Source of the DNA: Planctomycetota bacterium
GTDB lineage: Bacteria; Planctomycetota; UBA11346
Assembly: GCA_027859175.1 (NCBI GenBank)
Contig: JAQIBG010000005.1
Coordinates: forward strand, 1 to 49,913
Reading direction: 5' to 3'
Length of the DNA: 49,913 nucleotides
Shown here piece after piece: positions 27,296 through 37,223 of this stretch. The notes under the pieces are model-generated. The model was not told the origin of the DNA, made no database searches, and worked only from the letters and a program-made list of their open reading frames with translations. The position numbers and the translations under genes were made by a program. Every line of letters begins with the position of its first letter. The first letter of the stretch is position 1.

Positions 27296-28761
27296 TGCGG
27301 CCCACACTCGCCGAACTGGAAAACCCGAAGACCCTCATCCACGAGTCGGTCACGGCTAAGGATGTCACCTTCGAGGTCCTGCGTCCTATCTTTGCCAAGC
27401 CCCATCCGATGTGGTGGGTTGGTCTGATCCTGGCGGTTGTCAGCTTCAGCTGCATGGGGATTGCCGTTGTGGTGCAGATGCTCGAGGGCATCGGTATCCT
27501 CGGCATCAACAACCCCGTGTTCTGGGGCACCTATATTACCAACTTCGTGTTCTGGATTGGTATCGGCCACGCCGGTACGCTAATCTCGGCGATCTTGTTC
27601 TTGTTCCGCCAGAAGTGGCGGACCTCGATCAACCGCTCGGCCGAAGCCATGACCATCTTCGCGGTGTGCTGTGCGGGCCTGTTCCCGCTGCTGCATACCG
27701 GCCGTCCGTGGTTGGACTTCTGGCTGTTCCCATATCCGAACATGCGCGGCCCGCTGTGGCCGCAGTTCCGCTCGCCGCTGATGTGGGACGTGTTCGCGAT
27801 CTCGACCTATGCCACCACCTCGCTGCTGTTCTGGTACTTGGGCCTGATCCCCGACTTCGCGACGATTCGCGACAAGGCCAAGACCAAGCTCGCCAAGGGC
27901 TTCTACGGCATGCTCAGCATGGGTTGGACTGGTACTGCTAAAGACTGGAACCACTACGAGCGCGCTTACGCCCAGTTTGCCTGGATTGCCACGCCGCTGG
28001 TGCTCTCGGTGCACTCAACCGTGTCGTTTGACTTCGCGGTCTCGAAGGTGCCTGGCTGGCATACCACGATCTTCCCGCCTTACTTCGTGGCCGGCGCTAT
28101 TTTCGGTGGCTTTGGTATGGTGGTGCTGCTGCTGGTACCGACGCGCAAAATGCTGCGCCTCGAAAAACTGATCACGATCAACCATCTCGAGATCTGCAAT
28201 AAGTTCATTCTCGCGACCGGCATGATCGTCAGCTACGCCTACGCGATGGAATTCTTCGCTGCTTGGTTCTCTGAGTCGAAGTTCGAGCGTCACCAGTTCT
28301 TGTATCGTCTTGGTGGTGATCACGCCTGGGTGTTCTGGACCATGACCCTGTCCAACTGCGTGGCACCTCTGTTCTTCTGGTCCAAGCGGATCCGTCGCAG
28401 TTTGCTCGGGATGTGGATGGTCTGTATTTTCGTCAACATCGGCATGTGGTTTGAGCGTTTCAACATCTTCGTGTTGTCGTTGGAGCAAGACCACTTACCA
28501 GCTTCGTGGGATATGTTCGTGGGCACCTCGTGGGACTGGATGGTGGTATTCGGCAGCTTCGGGCTGTTCTTCATTCTGTTCTTGTTGTTCTGTAAGTTTG
28601 GTCCGGCGATCGCCATCGCCGAAGTGAAGAGCGTGCTGGCCTACCCAGCTGGTAAGCCCGAAGGCACCGGCCACGGCAGCGGAAGCGGCCACACTGCGGC
28701 AGTCAGCCATGACGACGCTGCCTCGGATGATTCGAAGCCGGAGGGCCAACAGAATGTCTGA
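27295..28761 (+). CDS. actC: Alternative complex III subunit ActC (NrfD-like quinol-binding membrane protein)
   Basis: Multi-TM NrfD-like protein ([35 protein letters not shown]) in act order. Confidence 0.92.
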   Translation: MRPTLAELENPKTLIHESVTAKDVTFEVLRPIFAKPHPMWWVGLILAVVSFSCMGIAVVVQMLEGIGILGINNPVFWGTYITNFVFWIGIGHAGTLISAILFLFRQKWRTSINRSAEAMTIFAVCCAGLFPLLHTGRPWLDFWLFPYPNMRGPLWPQFRSPLMWDVFAISTYATTSLLFWYLGLIPDFATIRDKAKTKLAKGFYGMLSMGWTGTAKDWNHYERAYAQFAWIATPLVLSVHSTVSFDFAVSKVPGWHTTIFPPYFVAGAIFGGFGMVVLLLVPTRKMLRLEKLITINHLEICNKFILATGMIVSYAYAMEFFAAWFSESKFERHQFLYRLGGDHAWVFWTMTLSNCVAPLFFWSKRIRRSLLGMWMVCIFVNIGMWFERFNIFVLSLEQDHLPASWDMFVGTSWDWMVVFGSFGLFFILFLLFCKFGPAIAIAEVKSVLAYPAGKPEGTGHGSGSGHTAAVSHDDAASDDSKPEGQQNV

Positions 28762-29314
28762 CGTTAAGGCTCCCTACGTGGCTGGGTTCTTCAGTGATCC
28801 CAAAGTCTGGACCAAAGCGGTAGAAGCCAGCACTGCGCGCGGCCATCGCGACCATGACGGCTTCATGCCGTATCCGATCCACGGTTTCGACGCCAGTTTC
28901 GGCTACAAGCGCAGTTGGCTCGGCCGTCTGGTCTTGTTCATGTTGCTGTCGGGCGCGGTTGCTGGCTTCTTCACCCAATGGTACCTCATGAAGATGGACT
29001 GGCCGATCATCATCGCCGGCAAGCCCTACAACTCGTGGCCTGCCTACGTGGTGATCACCTTCGAGGCCGGCATTCTGTCGGGCGCGCTCACCAACATGTT
29101 CGCGTGCCTGTTTTTGGCCTGCAAACTGGTGCCACGTCCTTTCGTGCACGTCATCAAGGAAGAACTGACTGACGATATGTTTGCGCTGTGCATTCCCGTT
29201 AACGGCAACGGCAGCCCGGAAGACATCAAAAACTTCCTCAGCGAGCAGGGGGCCGAAGACATCGCATTGTACGCCCTCGAAGATGAGGCCGAGGGGGAGG
29301 TCGAGCATGCCTAA
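28754..29314 (+). CDS. actD: Alternative complex III subunit ActD (DUF3341)
   Basis: Two-TM small protein in act order, overlaps the actC stop; start at [13 protein letters not shown]. Confidence 0.88.
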   Translation: MSDVKAPYVAGFFSDPKVWTKAVEASTARGHRDHDGFMPYPIHGFDASFGYKRSWLGRLVLFMLLSGAVAGFFTQWYLMKMDWPIIIAGKPYNSWPAYVVITFEAGILSGALTNMFACLFLACKLVPRPFVHVIKEELTDDMFALCIPVNGNGSPEDIKNFLSEQGAEDIALYALEDEAEGEVEHA

Positions 29315-30041
29315 GGCAGTGATGATTATCGCTGTGGTGTTTGCTGCCCTAGCCGTGAGCGGCTGTGGTGAAGGCAAGTCCAAGCGTGGCCTCAACTACT
29401 TTCCTGACATGTACAATAGCCCTGGGTTGAAGTCGCAGGAGGCACTCCAGAAGGAGGCCGAACTCGACGACCAGGGCAACGTGGTCACCCCCGCTACCGA
29501 CATCCCGGCCATGGTGCCGCCGGTGGCCGGTACCGTGTCGCGAGACTTCAACCCCTACGACCTGCCCGATACCCCTGAGGGTCTCGAGTTGGCCAAGCAG
29601 CTGAGCAACCCGGCTGCACCCACGCGTGAAGTGTTGATGCGCGGCCAAGAGCGCTTCAACATCTATTGTGCAGTCTGCCACGGCAAAGATGGCAACGTAG
29701 CGAATAGCTATGTTGCCGGCGAAGGTCGCGTTCAGGGCATCGTGAGTATCAACACCGACAGCGTCGCTGCGATGCCTGACGGTCAGATCTATCACATCAT
29801 TACCAATGGTCGCGGTCGCATGCCGCACTATCGGGCCCAGTTGCTGCCGGAAGATCGGTGGTCGGTCATCCACTACCTGCGTGCCCTGCACACCGCCGTT
29901 GCGGCCAAGGGTGACGCGTTGCAGGAGCTCGAGCAGATCCAAGACGAGGCGCAGGAGCGCTTCCGCCAACTGCCCGAGCCGGTCCCCGAGTACGAGCAGG
30001 GTCAATGGCCCGCGAAAATCCGTCCGGAGGCTGCCCAGTGA
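29307..30041 (+). CDS. actE: Alternative complex III subunit ActE, monohaem cytochrome c lipoprotein
   Basis: Lipobox AVSGCG, haem motif CAVCHG. Confidence 0.9.
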   Translation: MPKAVMIIAVVFAALAVSGCGEGKSKRGLNYFPDMYNSPGLKSQEALQKEAELDDQGNVVTPATDIPAMVPPVAGTVSRDFNPYDLPDTPEGLELAKQLSNPAAPTREVLMRGQERFNIYCAVCHGKDGNVANSYVAGEGRVQGIVSINTDSVAAMPDGQIYHIITNGRGRMPHYRAQLLPEDRWSVIHYLRALHTAVAAKGDALQELEQIQDEAQERFRQLPEPVPEYEQGQWPAKIRPEAAQ

Positions 30042-31288
30042 GCCACCATCATCACGTCACCGAACTCAAAGACCCGGGTCTGTTCACCGCGCCGCGCCTC
30101 AAGATGGCCTCAATGGTCATGGTGGTGCTGGGTGTGATCGGTTTTATCGGCGCGTTCTTCGTGGGCCCGAACCATGGCGCTGAACGCGCTTGGTCGATCC
30201 TGCTCCAGGGCATGCTGATCCCGACCTACCTGTCCTTGGCAGCATTGTTCTTCGTGTGCGTGCACTCGATCGGCGGCGCGCGTTGGGTTGCCCCGCTGCG
30301 GCGCTTGCTGGAAAGCATGAGCAGTGGTCTTCCGATTACGGCTGTGGTCTTTTTCCTGCTTGCCTTGCCATTCCTCGGTGGGTCCTACCTCTACGATTGG
30401 GTCAACCTCAGCTGGAATGACGTTGAGGGCCATCCGCATACGAGCTTGTTCCATGTTTATCATGGCAGCAAGAGCGGCTTCATGACCTGGTACCGTTTGC
30501 TGCTGACCGGCACCGTGTTCATCACCGGCTGGCTGTGGCTGCGCTACAAACTGGTTGGCATCAGTCTCAAGCAAGACGTGGACGGCGGTTGCATCCGCAA
30601 TATTCACCGACCCTGGGCGATTGCCTACGTCATGTTCTTTGCCCTCAGCCTGACCTTCTTCGTGTGGGACATGCTGCTGAGCTTGCACGTCAACTGGTTT
30701 AGCACCATGTGGGGTGTGTACTGCTTCGCGAGCGCGATGCAGACCTTCCTGTGCGTGTTGCTGTTGCTGGTGCTGTGGCTGCGCCGCGGGCCGATGAAAG
30801 AGCATCTGCCCAAGCACCTGTTGCATGACCTGGGCACCTGGATGGTGGCCTGGAGCTGCTTCTGTGCCTACATCGGCTTCTCGCAGTTCATGCTGATCTA
30901 CTACGCCAACCTGGATGAAGAAACCTACTGGTACATCCTGCGGACCCAGCACGGCTGGGGCCTGCAATACTGGATTGAAGCCGTTGTTCGCTGGCCCTTG
31001 CCTTTCCTCGGCCTGATGAGCCAGAAGGTGCGCACCAACCCGGTGGCCCTGCTGGTGATCTGTAGTGCCGTTCTGGTTGGCAACTGGATGGATTGGACCT
31101 GGATCATCCAACCGGCCATGGGCATCAATGAATACCGTGGCTTCTATGCCCTGGACCTGGTCTTGGTTGGTGCCGGCTTTGCCGGTGGTTACCTGCTTCT
31201 GGTTCAAGCCTTCTGGGCCAAGCATGGCTTGGTCGCCAAGAACGACCCCGACGTTCTGCCCGTCGTTAACGCGGAGCACCTGCACTGA
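30038..31288 (+). CDS. actF: Alternative complex III subunit ActF (NrfD-like)
   Basis: Multi-TM NrfD-like protein; GTG start VSHHHHVTELKDPG overlapping the actE stop. Confidence 0.9.
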   Translation: MSHHHHVTELKDPGLFTAPRLKMASMVMVVLGVIGFIGAFFVGPNHGAERAWSILLQGMLIPTYLSLAALFFVCVHSIGGARWVAPLRRLLESMSSGLPITAVVFFLLALPFLGGSYLYDWVNLSWNDVEGHPHTSLFHVYHGSKSGFMTWYRLLLTGTVFITGWLWLRYKLVGISLKQDVDGGCIRNIHRPWAIAYVMFFALSLTFFVWDMLLSLHVNWFSTMWGVYCFASAMQTFLCVLLLLVLWLRRGPMKEHLPKHLLHDLGTWMVAWSCFCAYIGFSQFMLIYYANLDEETYWYILRTQHGWGLQYWIEAVVRWPLPFLGLMSQKVRTNPVALLVICSAVLVGNWMDWTWIIQPAMGINEYRGFYALDLVLVGAGFAGGYLLLVQAFWAKHGLVAKNDPDVLPVVNAEHLH

Positions 31289-32205
31289 TGTCTGATCACA
31301 GCGATATCCCTGCCGAAAAGACTAACCCGGTTCTGTGGACTGCGGCCCTGGTCATCTTCGTTGCCGTCGTTGCGTGGTGGTTTGCCTACATGTTCGCCGG
31401 TGGCGCACATCACGCGAACCAGAACCCGCTGGCAATCGATGCCGGCGCGAGCGGGCCGGTTGAGCCCGACCACGTAGCCCTGATTGCCAGCCTGGCTGAC
31501 CCAGCCGTGGTCAAAGAAGGCAAGGCTGTGTACGCGGCAAACTGCACCGCATGTCACGGCGCCGACGGTGGCGTGGGCACCAACGCCGCTGCGCGCGTAT
31601 TCACGGCCGACGCCTTCGCCAACGGTGCTGATCCCTACAGCATGTACCTGACCCTCAAGAAGGGCTTTCAGGGTATGCCGGCGCAGGGGGGCTTGTCGGC
31701 TGAAGAGAAGTACGCTGTTATCGGCTTCATCCGCGAAACGTACTTGAAGGACAGCAACGCCACCCAGTACATCGCGGTTGATGATGCCTACTTGGCCGAA
31801 GGTGGCGCCAACGGCCCGTGGCCCGCACCCGGTGGTGGTGCTGAAGGCGGCGACCCGGTTACCAGCGGCAAAGACTTTGTCGTAACCGTGCCGGTTGCTG
31901 CTGCGATGGCCAAGGCCGAACGCAGCGCCGATTTGGCATCCATCGGCAAAGCACAGGCACAACTGGCTGCCGCGGCCAACAAAACCAGTGATGCGTCCGT
32001 AGCCAATGCACTGCGCGTCATCGCCGGTGACCCCAAGGCCGGCGCTTACGCCTTGGCGCTGGTGAAGGCTGCTGGCAAAGACAGCCAGGCCGACTTCCTG
32101 GTCCTGGTTACCACTCCTGGGCGTAACAGCTTCCAGCCCGAGCTGGCGCTGTTGCCCCAAGACCGTCTCGCGGCCCTGGCCGTGGCTATTCGAGAGGGCA
32201 ACTGA
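31288..32205 (+). CDS. Membrane-anchored monohaem cytochrome c with C-terminal extension
   Basis: N-terminal TM, GKAVYAANCTACHGADG; between actF and coxB. Confidence 0.85.
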   Translation: MSDHSDIPAEKTNPVLWTAALVIFVAVVAWWFAYMFAGGAHHANQNPLAIDAGASGPVEPDHVALIASLADPAVVKEGKAVYAANCTACHGADGGVGTNAAARVFTADAFANGADPYSMYLTLKKGFQGMPAQGGLSAEEKYAVIGFIRETYLKDSNATQYIAVDDAYLAEGGANGPWPAPGGGAEGGDPVTSGKDFVVTVPVAAAMAKAERSADLASIGKAQAQLAAAANKTSDASVANALRVIAGDPKAGAYALALVKAAGKDSQADFLVLVTTPGRNSFQPELALLPQDRLAALAVAIREGN

Positions 32206-32208
32206 GCA

Positions 32209-33396
32209 ATGCTGCTGATCCGTAGTCTGATCGTGGTGCTCGCACTGAGCATCCTGGGGCTCGCTGCGGCCGAGCCGGCTTTGGCCGATGCCGAGCGTGT
32301 GGATGCCCTGGTGGAGTTGTTTGACCCCAACACCCAGATCCCGATTGAAAACACTTTCCAAAACCCTGCCAGTGAGCTGGCCGAAGAGGTCCAGTCAGGG
32401 GCGTGGTTCTCGTTCCTGCTGTTCCTGCCGTTCTTGATTCTGCCACAGGTTTTGTTGCTAGTGGTGATCTTCAAGTTCCGTGATCGCAAGGATGGGCGCA
32501 AGCCGGCCACCTTCATCCACAACAACAAGCTCGAGATCTTCTGGACCGCGCTGCCGGTTGTGGTGGTGATCATCGTAGCCATCCCGATGACCCAGTTGGT
32601 CTATAAGATGGACCTCCCAGCCGCCAACGCTGACCAAGACGGGCTCACTGTTGTGGTCATCGGCAAGCAGTTCCAGTGGAAGTACGAATACCCGCAGTAC
32701 CCCGGCCTCAAGGTTGGCTACGCCGATGGGCGTCAGCAACCCGTGGTGCTGCAGAAAGACCGCATGGTCACCCTGCAGTTCACGTCTGAAGACGTGAACC
32801 ACGCGTGGTCGGTGCCGGCTTTTGGCGTCAAGAAGGACTGCTTCCCGGCTCCGCGCTTCAATTACGCATGGTTTACCCCCACGCGAACCGGCTTCTTTGA
32901 TGGCCAGTGCTACGAGCTGTGCGGCGAAGACCATGGTCGCATGGTGCTGTCGGCTGTGGTTGCAGAGGAAGCCGATTTCAAGGCCTGGGTCAACATTCAA
33001 AGCAATAGCCTTGATGCCCGCGATGTGGTTGAACTGCTCCGCAAGACTGATGACAGCCAGCTTGGTGAAGACGTTGCGGCGCTCAGCCAGGCCGTGACTG
33101 ATTACTTCGCCGACGATCGCAGTGCAGGCCGCACCCTGGCCCTGCAATACTGGGCTGGCTACAGCTACAATCTCGACGTCGGTGATCAGGAAAAAATCCT
33201 GCACACCAGCCGCGAAAACGAGCGCAAAGCCAGCGCCGAAGTCGAAGCCACGCGTATCCGGGCCTTGGCCACGGAACAGCGGCCGGTGCTCGACAATCTT
33301 ATCAAAACCACCCTCAGCCGTCTCGGAGCCAAACCGGCCCCGGCGGTTGAACCGACCACCAGCCCGACCGTCGCCAGCGGTCAGCAGGAGGGATAA
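32209..33396 (+). CDS. coxB: Cytochrome c oxidase subunit II
   Basis: QFQWKYEYP, DVNHAWSVPAFGVKKD, CuA motif CYELCGEDHGRM. Confidence 0.95.
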   Translation: MLLIRSLIVVLALSILGLAAAEPALADAERVDALVELFDPNTQIPIENTFQNPASELAEEVQSGAWFSFLLFLPFLILPQVLLLVVIFKFRDRKDGRKPATFIHNNKLEIFWTALPVVVVIIVAIPMTQLVYKMDLPAANADQDGLTVVVIGKQFQWKYEYPQYPGLKVGYADGRQQPVVLQKDRMVTLQFTSEDVNHAWSVPAFGVKKDCFPAPRFNYAWFTPTRTGFFDGQCYELCGEDHGRMVLSAVVAEEADFKAWVNIQSNSLDARDVVELLRKTDDSQLGEDVAALSQAVTDYFADDRSAGRTLALQYWAGYSYNLDVGDQEKILHTSRENERKASAEVEATRIRALATEQRPVLDNLIKTTLSRLGAKPAPAVEPTTSPTVASGQQEG

Positions 33397-33401
33397 GCAG
33401 C

Positions 33402-35108
33402 ATGAGTGCAGCACCCCTGCCCGAAATAAAACGCTACTCCGGTGTCCTCGACTGGATTAGCACGGTCGATCACAAGAAGATCGGCCTGATGTATTTCTGG
33501 TTCGCCTTCATCTTTGGTTTGGTTGGCGGCGGTCTCGCCGGTGCCATCCGCCTGCAGCTAGCCTCGCCGGCTGCGGTGTGGGAATACGTGCAGGCGGCCG
33601 CGATGGGCCTGCGCGAATCGCCAGGTGGATTGTTTGGCACAGAGAACGCCCTGTTCTCGCAAAGCTACACCACCTTCAATCAGATGACGACGATGCACGC
33701 GTCAGTGATGATCTTCTTTGTGATCATTCCGGCCTTTGCTGCCTTCGGTAATTACATCGTGCCGATCATGATCGGCGCCCGCGACATGGCTTTCCCCAAG
33801 ATGAACGCGTTTGCGTTCTGGCTCTTGGTGCCTGCCGCGGTGCTGATGCTGGCCTCGTTCTTCGTGCAGGGGGGCGCTGCTTCCTCTGGCTGGACTGCCT
33901 ATCCACCGCTGAGCGTGCGCAGTGACGGCCCCGGTCAGGACATGTGGGTACTTGGTGTCCACCTTGCTGGCCTGAGCTCGATTCTCGGCGCGATCAACTT
34001 CATCGTCACCATTTCGAATATGCGTGCGCCTGGCATGGGCTGGCTACAAATGCCCCTGTTTGCTTGGGCCACCTTCATCAACTCAATCATTCAGCTTATC
34101 GCCACGCCGGTGCTCGGCGCCGCCGTGACCATGGTGTTGCTCGATCGCAACTTTAACACCGGTCTGCTCGACAGCGCCAAGGGTGGCGACCCAACCCTGT
34201 ACCAGCACATCTTCTGGTTCTACAGCCACCCGGCCGTGTACATCATGATCTTACCGGGCTTCGGCGCGATCAGCCACATCTTCGCCGCGTTCAGCTCGAA
34301 GCGGATATTCGGCTATTTCGCCATGGTTATTGCCACTGCATCGATCGCGCTCCTCGGCTTCATGGTGTGGGCCCACCACATGTTCTCGATCGGCATGCCG
34401 CCCTGGCTGCAGACTTGGTTCATGATCGCCTCGCTCGGCATCGGCGTGCCCACCGGCATCAAGGTGTTCAGTTGGCTAGCCACGATGTGGGGCGGCAATA
34501 TCCGGTTCACAACGCCGATGCTGTACGCGCTCGGCTTCATCAGCCTGTTCGTGCTCGGTGGTTTCGGCGGTTTGATTCTGGCTCTGGTGCCCGTCGACTA
34601 CAGCCTCCATGACACCTATTTCGTGGTTGGTCACTTCCACTACACCTTAGTAGGGGGCTCGGTGATGCTGCTATTTGCATCTACCTTCTACTGGTGGCCG
34701 AAGATGACTGGCCGCATGCTCAACGAGGTTGCAGGTCGAACGAGTTTCGTATTCATGTTCATCGGCGTCATGGTCACCTTTGGTACCATGCACGTGTCCG
34801 GTGCGATGGGCATGGCCCGTCGTATCGGTGTCTACCGCGAAGAATTCATCTGGCTCAATCAACTCACCACCGCGGGCTATCTGATGACTGCCATCGCCGC
34901 CCTGATCGTTTTTGGCGCCTTGATTGCGAGCATGCTGCGCAAGGCCGACGCCAAAGACGACCCGTGGGAAGTCAACGACATCCAGCAGAGCTTCGAGTGG
35001 GCGATCTCCAGCCCGCCACCAGCCTACAACTTCGAACACGTGCCACCCATCCCGGTGCTCGACCCAATGAAGCACGGCCACGATGAGGCCAAGCCAGCAA
35101 GCACCTGA
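33402..35108 (+). CDS. coxA: Cytochrome c oxidase subunit I, A2-type haem-copper oxidase
   Basis: STVDHKKIGLMYFW, WFYSHPAVYIMILPGFGAISH, HDTYFVVGHFHYTL. Confidence 0.97.
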   Translation: MSAAPLPEIKRYSGVLDWISTVDHKKIGLMYFWFAFIFGLVGGGLAGAIRLQLASPAAVWEYVQAAAMGLRESPGGLFGTENALFSQSYTTFNQMTTMHASVMIFFVIIPAFAAFGNYIVPIMIGARDMAFPKMNAFAFWLLVPAAVLMLASFFVQGGAASSGWTAYPPLSVRSDGPGQDMWVLGVHLAGLSSILGAINFIVTISNMRAPGMGWLQMPLFAWATFINSIIQLIATPVLGAAVTMVLLDRNFNTGLLDSAKGGDPTLYQHIFWFYSHPAVYIMILPGFGAISHIFAAFSSKRIFGYFAMVIATASIALLGFMVWAHHMFSIGMPPWLQTWFMIASLGIGVPTGIKVFSWLATMWGGNIRFTTPMLYALGFISLFVLGGFGGLILALVPVDYSLHDTYFVVGHFHYTLVGGSVMLLFASTFYWWPKMTGRMLNEVAGRTSFVFMFIGVMVTFGTMHVSGAMGMARRIGVYREEFIWLNQLTTAGYLMTAIAALIVFGALIASMLRKADAKDDPWEVNDIQQSFEWAISSPPPAYNFEHVPPIPVLDPMKHGHDEAKPAST

Positions 35109-35132
35109 TGCTGCCTAGCACATCTCCAGCCC

Positions 35133-35165
35133 GGCGCCCCGAATCAGGAATGATCCCGGGGCGCC
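35133..35165 (+). terminator. Intra-operon hairpin between coxA and ctaA (attenuator/processing candidate)
   Basis: GGCGCCCCG 35133-35141 pairs with CGGGGCGCC 35157-35165; no T-tract. Confidence 0.45.
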
Positions 35166-35181
35166 TTGCTCCTCTAGCGAC

Positions 35182-36321
35182 ATGACCACAACTGATACCA
35201 CTCTCGAACAAAAGACGACCTCGTCGCGGGCATCAATTGCCTCGTGGCTGGGTGTTTTGTTTGTGCTGGTATTGCTGTTAATGATGGTCGGCGGTTATGT
35301 GCGTCTGACGCAATCTGGCCTGAGCCTGCCTGGTTGGCCATTCGTAGAAGGTCGCGTGTTGCCGCCGATGAGCGACGCCGGCTGGCACGAGATGCATGAG
35401 CTGTACCAGAAGGACATGCACGAACTCGAGTCACGTCGGCAACAGGGTATCGTTGGCTTAGGCGCGTCTGGGCACCGCCCGGAAACCCTGGCCGACTTTC
35501 AGCGCATCTTCCTGATTGAGTGGAGTCACCGCTTTCTGGCCGCCCTGGTTGGGATGGTTGGCCTCGCCTGCATGGTAGTGATGTTCCGCAATCGCGATGT
35601 GCGCGAACTCGCCGGCAAACCCTTGGTTGGAATCGTCGGCCTGATTGTGGTGCAGAGCATCATTGGCGGCCTGCTGGTGCTGAGCCATACCAGCACCCAC
35701 TGGCTGTTCATCCATCTCGGCATCGCCACCGGCATTCTCGGTTTCATTATGTGGACCTTGATGCTGCTGGTGCGCGGCCGCCGTGAGCCCTTACCCAAAG
35801 CCGAACTGGCGCCGCGTCGGACGATTCGGTTCTGGGTTCGTGCCGCCCTGATCGTCACCTTTATCCAGATTGTTCTCGGCGCTTTTGTTGCCGGCAGCCG
35901 CCACAACGGTTTCTCGACTTCATGGCCAGAGATGGCTGGGGAAATAATCCCAACCCTGTGGATGAGCAGCAAGGGCGTGATCTGGAATCTCCTCGATAAT
36001 CCGACGCTCCATCAGTGGACCCACCGGTGGTTTGCCTGGATCGTTGTGATTGCGATTGCCGCCATGGCCAGCACCGCGCGCCGTGCGCCGATTGGTATGC
36101 GCGGACGCTTGGCGATCCGCTTTGCCTTCGCCGTGACCTGCGCCCAGATCATACTTGGCGTCATGAACGTGCTGCGCGGTGCCGAACTGGTTATCGCCAT
36201 GAGTCATCTGGCGGTGGCCCTGGTGTTATTCACCTCGCTATGCCTCGCCGCCTTTGACCTGCGCTATGAGCCTACAGGCGAGCGCGAAGCCCTCGGCGAT
36301 GCCGGAAGGATTCCGGCATGA
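35182..36321 (+). CDS. ctaA: Haem A synthase (COX15/CtaA)
   Basis: GGYVRLTQSGLSLPGWPFVEGRVLPP, FQRIFLIEWSHRFLAALVG. Confidence 0.93.
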   Translation: MTTTDTTLEQKTTSSRASIASWLGVLFVLVLLLMMVGGYVRLTQSGLSLPGWPFVEGRVLPPMSDAGWHEMHELYQKDMHELESRRQQGIVGLGASGHRPETLADFQRIFLIEWSHRFLAALVGMVGLACMVVMFRNRDVRELAGKPLVGIVGLIVVQSIIGGLLVLSHTSTHWLFIHLGIATGILGFIMWTLMLLVRGRREPLPKAELAPRRTIRFWVRAALIVTFIQIVLGAFVAGSRHNGFSTSWPEMAGEIIPTLWMSSKGVIWNLLDNPTLHQWTHRWFAWIVVIAIAAMASTARRAPIGMRGRLAIRFAFAVTCAQIILGVMNVLRGAELVIAMSHLAVALVLFTSLCLAAFDLRYEPTGEREALGDAGRIPA

Positions 36322-37223
36322 AACAATTGCTCCGCGACCTCATGGTGCTGACCAAGTTCCGCATCAACGTTGTTGGCGTGTTTACCGGCTACACCGCCAT
36401 TGCGGTGTACAACAGCATGCATTTGGACGATCCCGTGCCCGGCTGGCAAACCCTGCTGTGCATGCTGGCCCTGCTGTTGATGGGCGGCGCTGCCAACACC
36501 TGGAATCAGATCATCGAAAAGGAACGCGACGGCCGTATGGAGCGTACGCGCAACAAGCGCCCTTTGCCGTCTGGACGCATGAGTCTGCGCACCGCTTGGA
36601 TCTTGGCATTAGTCCAGCTTGGTGGATCGATCGGCATCTTTGCCGGTGTGTTCCAGAGCCCCTTGGCGGTTGGCCTGACCTTGTTCACCGTGTTCTACTA
36701 CACGGTGCTCTACACCATGGTACTCAAGCCGCGTCACTATCTCAACATCGTGATCGGTGGTGTACCGGGTGCGATGGGCCCCTTGTTAGCTTGGAGTGCC
36801 GTTGCTGATTCGATTGCCTGGGAGCCTGTGGCGCTGTTTGCGATCATCTTCTTGTGGACCCCACCGCACTTTTGGGCCCTGGCGATTAAACTGCGCGAGG
36901 ATTACAAGGCGGCTGGCATCCCTATGTTGCCCGTGGTGAAGGGGGTTGATGAAACCACCCGTCAGATCTTCATCTATACCGTGATCATGGTTATCGCGAC
37001 CCTGCTGATGCCGGTGGTTCTGCCGGTGTTTATCGGTTCGTTCATCTACATCGCGGCCGCAGCGGTGTTCGGTGCGGTGTTCACCTGGTGGGCGTGGCGA
37101 ATCTGGCGCGAGCGGCCCATTCTCAATACCATGCCGCTGTTCCACTTCAGCATCCTGTACATCGGCTTGCTGTTCACCGGTGTCATCTGTGATGCCTTAA
37201 TCGGAACGAGTGTGCCGTCATGA
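36318..37223 (+). CDS. ctaB: Protohaem IX farnesyltransferase (CtaB/COX10)
   Basis: NTWNQIIEKERDGRMERTRNKRPLPSGRMS, VIGGVPGAMGPLL, LWTPPHFWALAI. Confidence 0.95.
   Translation: MKQLLRDLMVLTKFRINVVGVFTGYTAIAVYNSMHLDDPVPGWQTLLCMLALLLMGGAANTWNQIIEKERDGRMERTRNKRPLPSGRMSLRTAWILALVQLGGSIGIFAGVFQSPLAVGLTLFTVFYYTVLYTMVLKPRHYLNIVIGGVPGAMGPLLAWSAVADSIAWEPVALFAIIFLWTPPHFWALAIKLREDYKAAGIPMLPVVKGVDETTRQIFIYTVIMVIATLLMPVVLPVFIGSFIYIAAAAVFGAVFTWWAWRIWRERPILNTMPLFHFSILYIGLLFTGVICDALIGTSVPS

Noticed and set aside
30110-31285. 391-aa minus-strand ORF opposite actF
   Set aside because: Gln/His-rich antisense translation of a membrane protein gene, typical spurious ORF
31204-33414. Large minus-strand ORFs opposite the cytochrome c and coxB genes
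   Set aside because: Antisense shadows; coding strand has haem and CuA motifs
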